DNA from: Pseudomonas sp. H1h | Lineage (GTDB): Bacteria > Pseudomonadota > Gammaproteobacteria > Pseudomonadales > Pseudomonadaceae | Reading direction: 5' to 3' | DNA: 64,000 nucleotides | Assembly (NCBI RefSeq): GCF_000633255.1 | Contig: NZ_AYMJ01000018.1 | Location: 1 to 64,000 of the forward strand | Shown here: piece by piece, positions 24,372 to 32,852 of the stretch | Layout: the number at the start of each line of letters is the position of its first letter | How positions within the stretch are numbered: the first letter of the stretch is position 1 | Made by a program: the position numbers and the translations under genes | Notes under the pieces: model-generated | Told to the model about the DNA's origin: nothing | The model's database searches: none | Seen by the model: only the letters and a program-made list of their open reading frames with translations

Positions 24372-25346
24372 TCAGGAAATCGCTTTGACCCCACGCCCAA
24401 ACCGCTCCCGATACACCGACGGCGGCACCCCGACCACACTGCGAAATGCCACGCGAAAACTTTCCACCGAGCGGTAACCACAGCGCTGGGCGATCTGCTC
24501 GGTGTTGTGCGCGGTGCTCTCCAGCAGCTCCCGCGCCCGCGCCAGGCGTTCGTGCTGCAACCAGGCCTTGGGGGATTGCCCGCTGGCTTCGCTGAACCGC
24601 CGCAGAAACGTGCGCTCGCTCATCGCCGCTTCGCTGGCCAGATCGCGCACTTCCAGTGGTTGGTGCAGGCGCTCGCGGGCCCACTGCATCACCCGCGACA
24701 GGTCATTGCGCGGTGTGGGGCTGACGGGCGTGGGGATGAACTGCGCCTGGCCGCCGGTGCGTTGCGGCGACATCACCAGCCGCCGCGCGACCGAATTGGC
24801 GACCTGAGTGCCGAAGTCCCGCGCCACCAGATGCAGGCACGCATCGATCCCGGCGGCGCTGCCCGCCGAGGTGATCAACTGGCCGGCGTCGACGTAGAGC
24901 ACCTCCGGATCGACCGCAATCGCCGGAAAGCGCCGCGCCAGCTCATCGCTGTAGCGCCAGTGGGTGGTTGCGCCGTGGCCGTCGAGCAAGCCGCTGGCAG
25001 CCAGCACAAACACCCCGGAGCAGATCGATAGCAGCCGCGCACCCTGGGCGTGGGCCTGGCGCAAGGCTTCGAGCAGAGCCGATGGCACCGGGGCCTCGCG
25101 GTCACGCCAACCGGGAATGATGATGGTGCGCGCCTGCGCCAGCAGGTCCAGGCCACCATCGGCCAGTACGTGGATCCCGCCCATGGCGCGCATCGGCCCT
25201 TGGTCGACGGCAACGATGCGGTGCTCGTACCACGGGAAGTCGAACTCCGGCCGAGTCAGGCCGAAGATCTCCACGGCAATCCCGAACTCGAAGGTACAGA
25301 GGCCGTCGTAGGCCAGAATTGCGACCAATCCAGGTGATTCAGGCAT
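24372..25346 (-). CDS. ftrA: GlxA/FtrA-type AraC family regulator
   Basis: 324 residues. The N-terminal domain resembles class I amidotransferases/DJ-1 (VAILAYDGLCTFEFGIAVEIFG, LLSICSGVFVLAASGLLDG). The C-terminal domain is a double AraC helix-turn-helix (LEVRDLASEAAMSERTFLRRF, EQIAQRCGYRSVESFRVAF). FtrA-like regulators are typically divergent from a rhodanese gene, as here. The ATG at 25346 gives the conserved N-terminus; the frame continues 32 codons upstream without support. Confidence 0.87.
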   Translation of the reverse strand: MPESPGLVAILAYDGLCTFEFGIAVEIFGLTRPEFDFPWYEHRIVAVDQGPMRAMGGIHVLADGGLDLLAQARTIIIPGWRDREAPVPSALLEALRQAHAQGARLLSICSGVFVLAASGLLDGHGATTHWRYSDELARRFPAIAVDPEVLYVDAGQLITSAGSAAGIDACLHLVARDFGTQVANSVARRLVMSPQRTGGQAQFIPTPVSPTPRNDLSRVMQWARERLHQPLEVRDLASEAAMSERTFLRRFSEASGQSPKAWLQHERLARARELLESTAHNTEQIAQRCGYRSVESFRVAFRSVVGVPPSVYRERFGRGVKAIS

Positions 25347-25447
25347 TTGGCGGAAAATTCCCGGTGAGTGTCTTGCGCGCCACTGTAGCGTCAAGTGCCG
25401 GCCGGATAAAGTCTGTTCACCCCCAACAGATATAGGAGCCACACAGC

Positions 25448-25876
25448 ATGAGCAGCCTGGTTCGCGAAATTCCTGCCGCGCCGTCGGCGATCGCCTTGAT
25501 GCACTTCAGTAACCGTCTGACCTTTGAAACCGATTGTTCCGACGTCTTCAGCAGCCAGGAGGCGGGGGAGGTCGATTTTGTGCTGGTCGATGTGCGCGGT
25601 CCGCAGGCGTACGAGCGCGGTCATGTGCCGGGCGCCATCAATATTCCGACCCGCTTGCTGACAGCCGAAGGCCTGGCGGACTACGCGACAAGCACACTGT
25701 TCGTGGTCTATTGCGCCGGCCCGCATTGCAACGGCGCCAACAAGGCCGCGGTGAAACTGGCGGCGTTGGGTTACCCGGTCAAGGAGATGATCGGCGGTGT
25801 GACCGGATGGCTGGACGAGGGCTTCAGCCTGAGTGTCGAACAGATCGCCAGAGCGCCGATTGGGTGCGAATGCTGA
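25448..25876 (+). CDS. Rhodanese-like sulfurtransferase
   Basis: 142 residues, a single rhodanese domain. The CH2A-type segment DVRGPQAYERGHVPGAINIP precedes the active-site loop VYCAGPHCNGANKAA with catalytic Cys89. The protein should carry a persulfide for sulfur transfer or thiol detoxification in the cytosol. It is divergently transcribed from ftrA with a 100-bp shared promoter region and is the likely target of that regulator. Confidence 0.88.
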   Translation: MSSLVREIPAAPSAIALMHFSNRLTFETDCSDVFSSQEAGEVDFVLVDVRGPQAYERGHVPGAINIPTRLLTAEGLADYATSTLFVVYCAGPHCNGANKAAVKLAALGYPVKEMIGGVTGWLDEGFSLSVEQIARAPIGCEC

Positions 25877-25988
25877 CGCAATTTTCAGTCATTTCCTGAG
25901 CGAAATCAGAGTTTGTCCTACAGCCTTTGCACCATGTCGGCGCACCGTTGATCCCGGTCAACGCCTGCGCCGATTTTCTGTAAGTATT

Positions 25989-26004
25989 TGTCGCTTAAAA
26001 ACAA
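25989..26004 (+). promoter_or_regulatory. ArgR half-site candidate
   Basis: TGTCGC-N8-AA, an exact match to the half-site described for P. aeruginosa ArgR, lies about 120 bp upstream of the arginine-type binding protein. The second half-site is only weakly recognisable about 23 bp downstream (TGTGCG...), so this is a candidate. Confidence 0.4.
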
Positions 26005-26121
26005 TTTACCCTGTGCGCGCCGCCATAGACTGCCGGCCACTTCGGTTTTTGCCGCTAAATGGCCATGACCGAACGCCAATCGAAAGCTGCCAATAAAAGC
26101 CTCCGCACACAGGAGTAATAA

Positions 26122-26901
26122 ATGAAGAAGCTAGTGATGTTCGGTGCCCTGGCACTGTCGATGTTGTCCCTGACTGCTGTGGCCGAAGACGCCAAGCCGA
26201 TCCGCCTCGGGATTGAAGCCGCTTACCCGCCATTCTCGATGAAAACCGCTGACGGCAAACTTGGCGGGTTCGACGTCGACATCGGTGATGCGCTGTGCAA
26301 GCAGATGGACGTCAAATGCGTGTGGGTCGAGCAGGAATTCGATGGCCTGATCCCGGCACTGAAAGTGAAGAAAATCGACGCGATCCTGTCCTCAATGACC
26401 ATCACTGACGACCGCAAGAAGAACGTTGATTTCACCATCAAGTACTATCACACCCCGGCGCGCTTCGTAATGAAGGAAGGCTCCGGTGTCAAAGACCCGT
26501 TGACCGAGCTCAAGGGCAAGAAAGTCGGCGTGCTGCGCGCCAGCACCCACGACCGCTACGCCACCGACATGGCCAAGGACGCCGGGTTTGAAGTGGTGCG
26601 TTATGGCTCGCAACAGGAAGCCAACCTGGACATGAAATCCGGTCGTCTGGACGCGATGCTGGCCGACTCGGTCAACCTGAGCGACGGCTTCCTGAAAACC
26701 GACGCAGGCAAAGGCTTCGAATTCGTCGGCCCGACCTACGAAGACGCCAAGTATTTCGGCGGCGGTGCCGGCATTGCAGTGCGCAAGGGCGATACCGCGC
26801 TGGCCGAGAAATTCAACAAGGCCATCACCGAAATCCGCGCCAATGGCGAGTACAAGAAAGTCCAGGACAAGTACTTCGACTTTGACGTGTACGGCCATTA
26901 A
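26122..26901 (+). CDS. Periplasmic basic amino acid-binding protein (AotJ/ArgT-like)
   Basis: 259 residues with a Sec signal peptide (MKKLVMFGALALSMLSLTAVA). The family-3 solute-binding signature is GFDVDIGDALCKQM; VEQEFDGLIPALKVKKIDAILSS and the MTITDDRKKNVDFT stretch are typical of lysine/arginine/ornithine binding proteins. An AGGAG site precedes the ATG. No permease or ATPase gene follows: a strong terminator ends the transcript and an AotO-like hydrolase comes next. It must share a transporter encoded elsewhere or work as an independent receptor. Confidence 0.9.
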   Translation: MKKLVMFGALALSMLSLTAVAEDAKPIRLGIEAAYPPFSMKTADGKLGGFDVDIGDALCKQMDVKCVWVEQEFDGLIPALKVKKIDAILSSMTITDDRKKNVDFTIKYYHTPARFVMKEGSGVKDPLTELKGKKVGVLRASTHDRYATDMAKDAGFEVVRYGSQQEANLDMKSGRLDAMLADSVNLSDGFLKTDAGKGFEFVGPTYEDAKYFGGGAGIAVRKGDTALAEKFNKAITEIRANGEYKKVQDKYFDFDVYGH

Positions 26902-26911
26902 TACGCCGTAG

Positions 26912-26949
26912 AAAAAAGTGGCCCCGTGCAGACGGTGGCCACTTTTTTT
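26912..26949 (+). terminator. Rho-independent terminator after the binding-protein gene
   Basis: AAAAAAGTGGCC and GGCCACTTTTTTT form a 12-bp stem followed by a T-run. The A-rich left side would let it work in both directions. Confidence 0.92.
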
Positions 26950-26978
26950 GTGCCCTCCGTCTAGCGAGCAAGTCCCCT

Positions 26979-27082
26979 GTGGGGGCGGGCTTGCTCGCGA
27001 ACGCGGTATAACATTCAACATAATCATTGATTGATACACCGCATTCGGCGGAACGCCGCCCGGAGTAAGCCCGCTACTACAG
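26979..27082. repeat. REPIN, degenerate
   Basis: GTGGGGGCGGGCTTGCTCGCGA on the left and a decayed partner GGAGTAAGCCCGCTACTAC on the right, just upstream of the AotO-like gene. Confidence 0.7.
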
Positions 27083-27117
27083 GGGATCTTCGCCGATTCA
27101 ATTTTCAGGAGTTACGC

Positions 27118-28230
27118 ATGCAACGCATCGACCATGTTCTGCCCTGGAGCCACCTGGGCAGCGAACGCTCCCTCAGCGTATTTCGTTACGGCGCGGGCAG
27201 CCGCAAGGTGTACATCCAGGCCAGCCTGCACGCCGACGAGCTGCCGGGCATGCGCACTGCGTGGGAACTCAAACAACGCCTTAACGAGCTGGAACAGCAA
27301 GGCCGCCTGCTAGGGGTGATCGAGCTGGTGCCGGTGGCCAACCCGATCGGCCTCGATCAGCACCTGCAAGGCAGCCACATGGGCCGCTTCGAACTGGGCA
27401 GCGGCAAGAATTTCAACCGCGCATTCGTCGAACTCAGCGCACCGGTCGCAGCGCGGATCGGCACGCGGCTGGGCAGCGATGCCGAGGCCAACATTGCGCT
27501 GGTCCGCCAGACCATGGGCCAGGTGCTCGATGAGCTGCCAGCGCCAGCTTCGCAACTTGAAGCGCTGCACCGATTGCTGCTGCGCCACGCCTGTAATGCC
27601 GATATCACCCTCGATCTGCATTGCGATTTCGATGCGGCGATCCACCTCTACGCGCTGCCGCAACACTGGCCGCGTTGGCAATCGCTGGCGGCTCGACTGA
27701 AGGCCGGGGTGGCGCTGCTGTGCGAAGACTCTGGCGGCAGTTCGTTCGACGAGTCGTGCTCGTCGCCGTGGTTGCGACTGGCGCAAGCGTTCCCGCACGC
27801 GGCGATCCCCCCGGCCAACCTCGCCACCACTCTCGAACTGGGCAGCATGGGCGACACCCGGGTCGATCAGGCCCAAGCCAACTGCGCAGCGATTCTCGGC
27901 TTTCTCGCCGAACAGGGATTCATCAGCGGCGAATGGCCGGCGGCGCCGCAAGAATGTTGCGAAGGCATGCCATTCGAAGGCACCCAATACCTGTTCGCCC
28001 CACACCATGGCGTGGTCAGCTTCCTGCGCAATGCCGGTGAATGGGTCGAGAAGGGTGATGCGCTGTTCGAAGTGGTGGACCCACTGAATGACCGCCTCAG
28101 CACCGTGTGCGCCGGCACCAGCGGGGTGTTGTTTGCGATTGATCGCGGACGGTATACCCAGCCGGGGATCTGGCAGGCCAAGGTGGCGGGGCGCGAACCG
28201 ATTCGGGCGGGCAAGCTGATCAACGACTGA
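27118..28230 (+). CDS. Succinylglutamate desuccinylase/aspartoacylase-like protein (AotO-like)
   Basis: 370 residues, the length of P. aeruginosa AotO. Zinc-carboxypeptidase-like motifs of the M14/aspartoacylase fold are visible: QASLHADELPGM (His and Glu ligands), GKNFNRAF, and TLDLHCDFDAAIH with the third ligand. The C-terminal part carries a lipoyl-like barrel (GVVSFLRNAGEWVEKGDALFEVVDP). AotO genes normally lie inside the arginine/ornithine transporter operon. Here it follows an AotJ-like binding protein but without the permease genes. The ATG at 27118 has an AGGAG site. Confidence 0.85.
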   Translation: MQRIDHVLPWSHLGSERSLSVFRYGAGSRKVYIQASLHADELPGMRTAWELKQRLNELEQQGRLLGVIELVPVANPIGLDQHLQGSHMGRFELGSGKNFNRAFVELSAPVAARIGTRLGSDAEANIALVRQTMGQVLDELPAPASQLEALHRLLLRHACNADITLDLHCDFDAAIHLYALPQHWPRWQSLAARLKAGVALLCEDSGGSSFDESCSSPWLRLAQAFPHAAIPPANLATTLELGSMGDTRVDQAQANCAAILGFLAEQGFISGEWPAAPQECCEGMPFEGTQYLFAPHHGVVSFLRNAGEWVEKGDALFEVVDPLNDRLSTVCAGTSGVLFAIDRGRYTQPGIWQAKVAGREPIRAGKLIND

Positions 28231-28278
28231 TAGATCTGCAGCGAGCCCCGTCGCTCGCACTTTGAAATGCGTTCTCCT

Positions 28279-28307
28279 GTGGGAGCGAGCCTGCTCGCGA
28301 AGGGGCC
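28279..28307. repeat. Single REP
   Basis: GTGGGAGCGAGCCTGCTCGCGA with its own internal inverted core, upstream of the esterase gene. Confidence 0.7.
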
Positions 28308-28390
28308 ATCGGCAACACCTTCAACATTTGGATCCTGACTGCAGAATGTTAGGCTGCCCCCGAACCCGACACCTCGTGAAGGAAGGCTTT

Positions 28391-29107
28391 ATGTTGAAGG
28401 CGTTTGCCCTGTTAACCCTGCTGGCGTCCAGCGCCGTCCATGCGCAAACCACGCTACAAAGCGACCTGCCACTGAAGTACATCGAACAGGTTCACCCCGA
28501 CGCGGACACCCGGCCGCTGGTGATTTTCCTGCACGGTTACGGCAGTAACGAAGCCGATCTGATCGGTATGAAGTTTCAGCTCCCGGCGCAGTACAACTAC
28601 CTGTCGGTGCAGGCGCCGCTGGCATTGGGCGAAGGGCGTTTCCAGTGGTTTCGCAAGAAAGGCGAAGGCGCCTACAACGGTGAGACCGATGATTTGCAGG
28701 CCAGCGGCCAGAAGCTGCGGGAATTTGTCGCGCAGGCGGCGAAGAAGTATCACGCCAGCCCGGACAAGGTGTACCTGATCGGCTTCAGCCAGGGCGCGAT
28801 GATGACGTACGAGGTGGGCTTGCGTCCGCCCGTGGCGGTCGGCGGCATCGCGGCGTTGAGCGGACGGTTGTTGCCGGTATTGAAAACCGAGCTTGCGGCC
28901 GAGCAGCCACCGTTGCCGCTGCACATCTTCATCGGCCACGGCACCGCCGATGATCGGGTGCCGTACCGTGACGGCACCGAGGCCAATGCGCTGCTGCAAA
29001 AACTCGCCTACACCCCCGAGTTTCACGCCTATCCCGGCGTCGGCCACAGCATCAGTGCGGCCGAACTGCGGGACTTGAACGCCTGGCTGCAGCGGCTCAA
29101 TCCTTGA
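28391..29107 (+). CDS. Exported carboxylesterase/phospholipase family hydrolase
   Basis: 238 residues with a short signal peptide (LKAFALLTLLASSAVHA), so periplasmic. The fold is the phospholipase/carboxylesterase type, with oxyanion motif FLHGYGSNEAD, nucleophile GFSQGA, Asp in GTADDRVPY and His in GVGHSIS. The ATG at 28391 follows an AAGGAAGG ribosome site and starts the signal sequence. It ends 3 bp before a convergent gene. The substrate is probably a short-chain ester or a lysophospholipid. Confidence 0.87.
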   Translation: MLKAFALLTLLASSAVHAQTTLQSDLPLKYIEQVHPDADTRPLVIFLHGYGSNEADLIGMKFQLPAQYNYLSVQAPLALGEGRFQWFRKKGEGAYNGETDDLQASGQKLREFVAQAAKKYHASPDKVYLIGFSQGAMMTYEVGLRPPVAVGGIAALSGRLLPVLKTELAAEQPPLPLHIFIGHGTADDRVPYRDGTEANALLQKLAYTPEFHAYPGVGHSISAAELRDLNAWLQRLNP

Positions 29108-29110
29108 GGA

Positions 29111-29677
29111 TCACTTGTCCTTGAGGATGGCCTTCACCAACGCATCGTGACCGCTCTTGTCGCTGGCGCGGGAAATCACCTGGACCAGCGCCATGCGCTT
29201 GCCGGATGCGGCGAGCAGGGTGGTGTTGAGAGTCTGACCGCCACCCTGAGTGGCGGTGCTGTCGACCTGCCGCACACCGAGACCGCTGCTTTTCTGGGTC
29301 AGACTCTTTTCGCTGAGCTTGTTGAAGTCCGGCAAAGCCTTGCGCTGGTCATCGATGAAACTCGCCAGGCTGCCGTCGAGAAATTCATTGTCGTTGTCCT
29401 TGACGCTGGCGCCACCGGCGATCTGGTTTTGCGCCGCGATGACCACGGTCTTGGTCGCCTGATTGGTGTACATCGTGCCACTGGCACCGGTCGGGCCGGC
29501 GGGCAGCGGGTCGGCGGTGAAGCCTTTGGGCAGGACGAAAGTGAACTTGCCGTCGAGCATCGACACGCTGTTGGTCGGGGCTTTTTCCTTGGCCTTGGCC
29601 GCTTGGGCATTGATGGCGCCGAGGCCGGCGACCGCCGCCAGCAACAGGACGACGGCTTTCTTGCTGAGCAATGACAT
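29111..29677 (-). CDS. Small exported protein, DcrB-like
   Basis: 188 residues with a signal peptide (LSKKAVVLLLAAVAGLGAINAQA). The mature part (MLDGKFTFVLPKGFTADPLP, MYTNQATKTVVIAAQ) is the kind of single beta-rich domain seen in DcrB/DUF1795-like envelope proteins common in Pseudomonas. The link is by resemblance and the role is unknown. The ATG at 29677 is chosen because it opens the signal peptide. It lies downstream of a membrane protein gene on the same strand; the 75-bp gap between them could allow co-transcription. Confidence 0.75.
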   Translation of the reverse strand: MSLLSKKAVVLLLAAVAGLGAINAQAAKAKEKAPTNSVSMLDGKFTFVLPKGFTADPLPAGPTGASGTMYTNQATKTVVIAAQNQIAGGASVKDNDNEFLDGSLASFIDDQRKALPDFNKLSEKSLTQKSSGLGVRQVDSTATQGGGQTLNTTLLAASGKRMALVQVISRASDKSGHDALVKAILKDK

Positions 29678-29752
29678 GTGAATCTCCGAGGGATGGTCGC
29701 GCCAGGTCGGCGATGATCCCACGGAGCATGCATGGCATTCCAGCGCGGTTTG

Positions 29753-30547
29753 TCAGGCGTTTGCGTCAGCCTCGGGGTTGCGCTTCTTCGCCGGGGCCGG
29801 TCGGGCCAGCAGTTTGCGGGTGACGCCGAGCATCGCCACCGACACCGCGACACCGGCGATGAAGCCGCCGAGGCCGAGGGTTGGCAGGGTCAGCGCTGAC
29901 ACCAGGCAAAACGCCGAAAACGAGTACATGCCGATCGCCGTCGCCCGCAGCAATGCAGCGGTAAACGCCGGGCCACGGGTCTGTTGCGAGAATACCGCCA
30001 TCACGCTGCCGAGCACCGGGAACACCGCGAGCAAGCCGCTCCAGCGTTCGCCCACGGTGCTGGCGAGCATCGTTACCAGCAGCGTCAGCGCCGCCCCGGC
30101 AAGCATCCGCCAGATCAGTTTGTCCGACTTCGGTGCCGGGCCGTTCAGCACCGGTTGCACGTGGGGGAACAGGTACGGCGCCGCCAGCAGGGCCGTCGCC
30201 GCTGCCGCAACCGAAAACGTCAGCGACGGTGGAATCAGCGACAACACCAGCGCCAGCAGCGTCCACACCGACAGGGAAACCGTCAGCGCCCACGGCCAGT
30301 TCGCTCGCTGCGCGACCTGCGCATAGGTGATGCAGAACGCGATCATGGCAAACATCGCCGACAGCGCTGCGACCGCCGATTGCGCGGCAAACTGCGGCCC
30401 CTGTTCAATGGCGAGGAAAAACAGAATCGGCCCGACCACCACCGGCAACCCCGACAACCACCCGGCCACGCTCGGCCCCCAACGCTTGCCGGCGAGGGAA
30501 ATCAGCAGCAGAAAACCGGGGATCAGCAGCAGTTTGAGAATCAGCAC
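29753..30547 (-). CDS. Conserved integral membrane protein
   Basis: 264 residues with about eight hydrophobic segments and a basic C-terminal tail (RPAPAKKRNPEADANA) likely in the cytoplasm. The motif VAGWLSGLPVVVGPILFFLAIEQGP near the N-terminus is characteristic of a widespread uncharacterised bacterial membrane family. No enzymatic residues are evident. It is probably in one unit with the small exported protein downstream. Function unknown. Confidence 0.75.
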   Translation of the reverse strand: MLILKLLLIPGFLLLISLAGKRWGPSVAGWLSGLPVVVGPILFFLAIEQGPQFAAQSAVAALSAMFAMIAFCITYAQVAQRANWPWALTVSLSVWTLLALVLSLIPPSLTFSVAAAATALLAAPYLFPHVQPVLNGPAPKSDKLIWRMLAGAALTLLVTMLASTVGERWSGLLAVFPVLGSVMAVFSQQTRGPAFTAALLRATAIGMYSFSAFCLVSALTLPTLGLGGFIAGVAVSVAMLGVTRKLLARPAPAKKRNPEADANA

Positions 30548-30622
30548 GCGGGAGGCTCCGTCGGGTGAGAGAGGGCCACGTTAGCATTGCCACTCGCTGA
30601 TTGCTGCATTGCTCTACAGAAA

Positions 30623-30632
30623 TTGTATACAA
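30623..30632. promoter_or_regulatory. TTGTATACAA palindrome
   Basis: A perfect 10-bp palindrome of the GntR/FadR-type operator shape lies 63 bp before the chalcone-isomerase-like gene and 76 bp before the start of the divergent membrane protein gene. No GntR gene is adjacent. Confidence 0.3.
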
Positions 30633-30694
30633 CATGCCGGGGTCGATCGCCGGCTATGCTCTGAGTATCGGGATTTACCGGAGTCGATGCCGCA

Positions 30695-31228
30695 ATGAAC
30701 AGAACGAAGGTGTTGCGTGGTTGCTGTGGCATCGGTTTGTGGGCCTTGTTGCTGACCCCGACCTGGGCCAATTGGCAGGACGCCGTGCCAGGCGCACAGG
30801 TCATTGGCAGCGGAAATTTCAGTGTGTTCGGTTTCGACGTGTACAACGCCCGGATGTGGAGCGCTGCACGGCCATTGTCGACCGAGCAGCCGTTTGCCCT
30901 TGAGCTGATCTATCGGCGGCATGTCTCGCGCGATGATCTGGTGCAAGCCAGCGTCGATGAAATCAAACGCCTGGGCGGTGCAAATGTCAGCCCGGCGCAA
31001 CTGGCCGTGTGGCAAGCACAGATGCAACAGTCTTTTGTCGACGTGCAGGCCGGTACCCGGATTACTGGCGTCTACCTGCCGGGGCAGGGCGCACGGTTTT
31101 TTGTCGGGCAGCAGTTGCAGCATGAAATCGATGATCCGCAGTTTGCCCGGGCGTTTTTCAACATCTGGCTTGATCCGCGCACGCGCAATCCCGAGTTGCG
31201 CGAGCAACTGTTGGGCATGAATCGATAA
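30695..31228 (+). CDS. Exported chalcone isomerase-like protein
   Basis: 177 residues with a signal peptide ending near TWA-N. The pattern GSGNFSVFGFDVYNARMW, followed by ALELIYRRHVSRDDLV and the terminal FFNIWLDPRTRNPELREQLLG, matches the bacterial chalcone-isomerase-like domain family. Members are periplasmic proteins proposed to bind fatty acids or small ligands; catalysis on flavonoids is not expected. It is followed by the metal transporter on the same strand after 79 bp. Confidence 0.85.
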   Translation: MNRTKVLRGCCGIGLWALLLTPTWANWQDAVPGAQVIGSGNFSVFGFDVYNARMWSAARPLSTEQPFALELIYRRHVSRDDLVQASVDEIKRLGGANVSPAQLAVWQAQMQQSFVDVQAGTRITGVYLPGQGARFFVGQQLQHEIDDPQFARAFFNIWLDPRTRNPELREQLLGMNR

Positions 31229-31307
31229 CGTTCAGCGGATTGCCGCCTTCAAGGCGTCGGCTGAAACGTCTAAGCTGCACCTTTCGAACTTGTTTCTGGA
31301 TGTGTGC

Positions 31308-32627
31308 GTGAAATTCAGCTTGCCCAAAATCGCCACCGCGCCGTTCTGCCCGCCCGAAGTCGCCGGCAGTGTGGAAGTCGATCCCCGCGCTTCGTTTTTC
31401 AAACGCGCATTGCGCTTTGCCGGTCCCGGACTGCTGGTGTCGATCGGCTACATGGACCCGGGCAACTGGGCGACCGCCATCGAAGCCGGTTCGCGCTTTG
31501 GTTACAGCCTGCTGTTTGTGGTGTTGCTGGCGAGCCTGGCGGGCATGGTCGTGCAGTGCCTGTGCTCGCGTCTGGGTATCGCCACCGGACGCGATCTGGC
31601 GCAGCTGTCCCGCGAGCGCTACAGCACGCCAACCGCGCGCCTGCAATGGGTGCTGGCGGAAATCTCGATCATCGCCACCGACCTGGCCGAAGTGCTCGGT
31701 TGCGCACTGGCGTTTCACTTGTTGCTCGGCTGCTCACTGACCTTCGGCATTGCCCTGACCGCCTTCGACACGTTGCTGGTACTGGCCTTGCAAAACCGTG
31801 GCTTCCGCCGACTGGAAGCGATCATGCTGGTGCTGGTGGCGACCATCGGCGTGTGTTTCTTCGTCGAACTGGTACTGATCAAACCCTACTGGCCGGACGT
31901 ATTCGCCGGGTTCAAACCGTCGCTCTCGTCGCTCAGCGATGCCGCACCGTTGTACCTGGCGATTGGCATTCTCGGGGCGACGGTGATGCCGCATAACCTC
32001 TACCTGCATACCTCGATCGTGCAGACCCGGATGATCGGCACGGACCTGGCGAGCAAGCAGGACGCGGTGAACCTGGCGCGCATCGACACCATCGGTTCGC
32101 TGGCACTGGCGCTGCTGGTCAACGCGGCGATTCTGATTCTGGCGGCTGCGGCGTTCCATCAGTCCGGGCATACCGACGTGGTCGACATTCAGGACGCCTA
32201 TCACCTGCTCGACCCGCTGGTGGGCGGTGCGCTGGCGAGTGTGCTGTTCGGGGTGGCGTTACTGGCCTCGGGGCAGAGCTCGACCTTCACCGGGACCATC
32301 GCCGGGCAGGTGATCATGGAAGGCTATCTGAACCTGCGGATTCCCTGCTGGCAGCGGCGCTTGATCACTCGCGGGCTGGCGCTGATTCCGGCGTTCATCG
32401 GCGTGTGGCTGATGGGTGACAACGCGGTGGGCAAGCTGCTGGTGTTGAGCCAGGTGGTGTTGAGCCTGCAATTGCCGTTTGCGCTGTACCCGCTGATCCG
32501 CATGACCAGTGACAAACAGCTGATGGGGCCGTTTGTGAATCGGCTGCCGACCCGGGTGCTGGCGTGGGGCTTGTTTGCGGTGATCAGTGGGGCGAATGCC
32601 TGGTTGATTCTGCAGATGGCGGTGTGA
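31308..32627 (+). CDS. mntH: Nramp-family divalent metal (Mn/Fe) transporter
   Basis: 439 residues with eleven or so membrane helices. The proton-coupled metal site is intact: DPGNWATAIEAG in helix 1 and ATVMPHNLYLHT (MPH motif) in helix 6. The protein should import Mn(II) or Fe(II) across the inner membrane. The start is a GTG at 31308 (MKFSLPKIA); GTG and TTG codons slightly upstream are alternatives. Pseudomonas species often carry more than one mntH, so this may not be the main copy. A two-way terminator lies downstream. Confidence 0.9.
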   Translation: MKFSLPKIATAPFCPPEVAGSVEVDPRASFFKRALRFAGPGLLVSIGYMDPGNWATAIEAGSRFGYSLLFVVLLASLAGMVVQCLCSRLGIATGRDLAQLSRERYSTPTARLQWVLAEISIIATDLAEVLGCALAFHLLLGCSLTFGIALTAFDTLLVLALQNRGFRRLEAIMLVLVATIGVCFFVELVLIKPYWPDVFAGFKPSLSSLSDAAPLYLAIGILGATVMPHNLYLHTSIVQTRMIGTDLASKQDAVNLARIDTIGSLALALLVNAAILILAAAAFHQSGHTDVVDIQDAYHLLDPLVGGALASVLFGVALLASGQSSTFTGTIAGQVIMEGYLNLRIPCWQRRLITRGLALIPAFIGVWLMGDNAVGKLLVLSQVVLSLQLPFALYPLIRMTSDKQLMGPFVNRLPTRVLAWGLFAVISGANAWLILQMAV

Positions 32628-32654
32628 CTGAGGGTTTTGTGGCGTATGAACTGG

Positions 32655-32724
32655 CCCCTTCGCGAGCAAGCCCGCTCCCACTTTGGAATGTATTCCCCTG
32701 TAGGAGAGAGCCTGCTCGCGATGG
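32655..32724. repeat. REPIN
   Basis: TCGCGAGCAAGCCCGCTCCCAC is inverted against GTAGGAGAGAGCCTGCTCGCGA, just after mntH. Confidence 0.82.
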
Positions 32725-32756
32725 CATCAGAACATTCACTGCAGATTGCAATGGAC

Positions 32757-32797
32757 AAAAAAAGACCCGGTGCAACGCAAGTCGCACCGGGTTTTTT
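32757..32797. terminator. Bidirectional terminator between mntH and atoB
   Basis: A run of seven A, then ACCCGGTGC / GCACCGGGT stem with a 10-nt loop, then six T. Symmetric A and T tracts serve both convergent genes. Confidence 0.92.
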
Positions 32798-32852
32798 GTT
32801 GCCAGCGAGCAGCGGATGTCGTGGATCCACCGCCCGCCGTTGAACTCGATGT

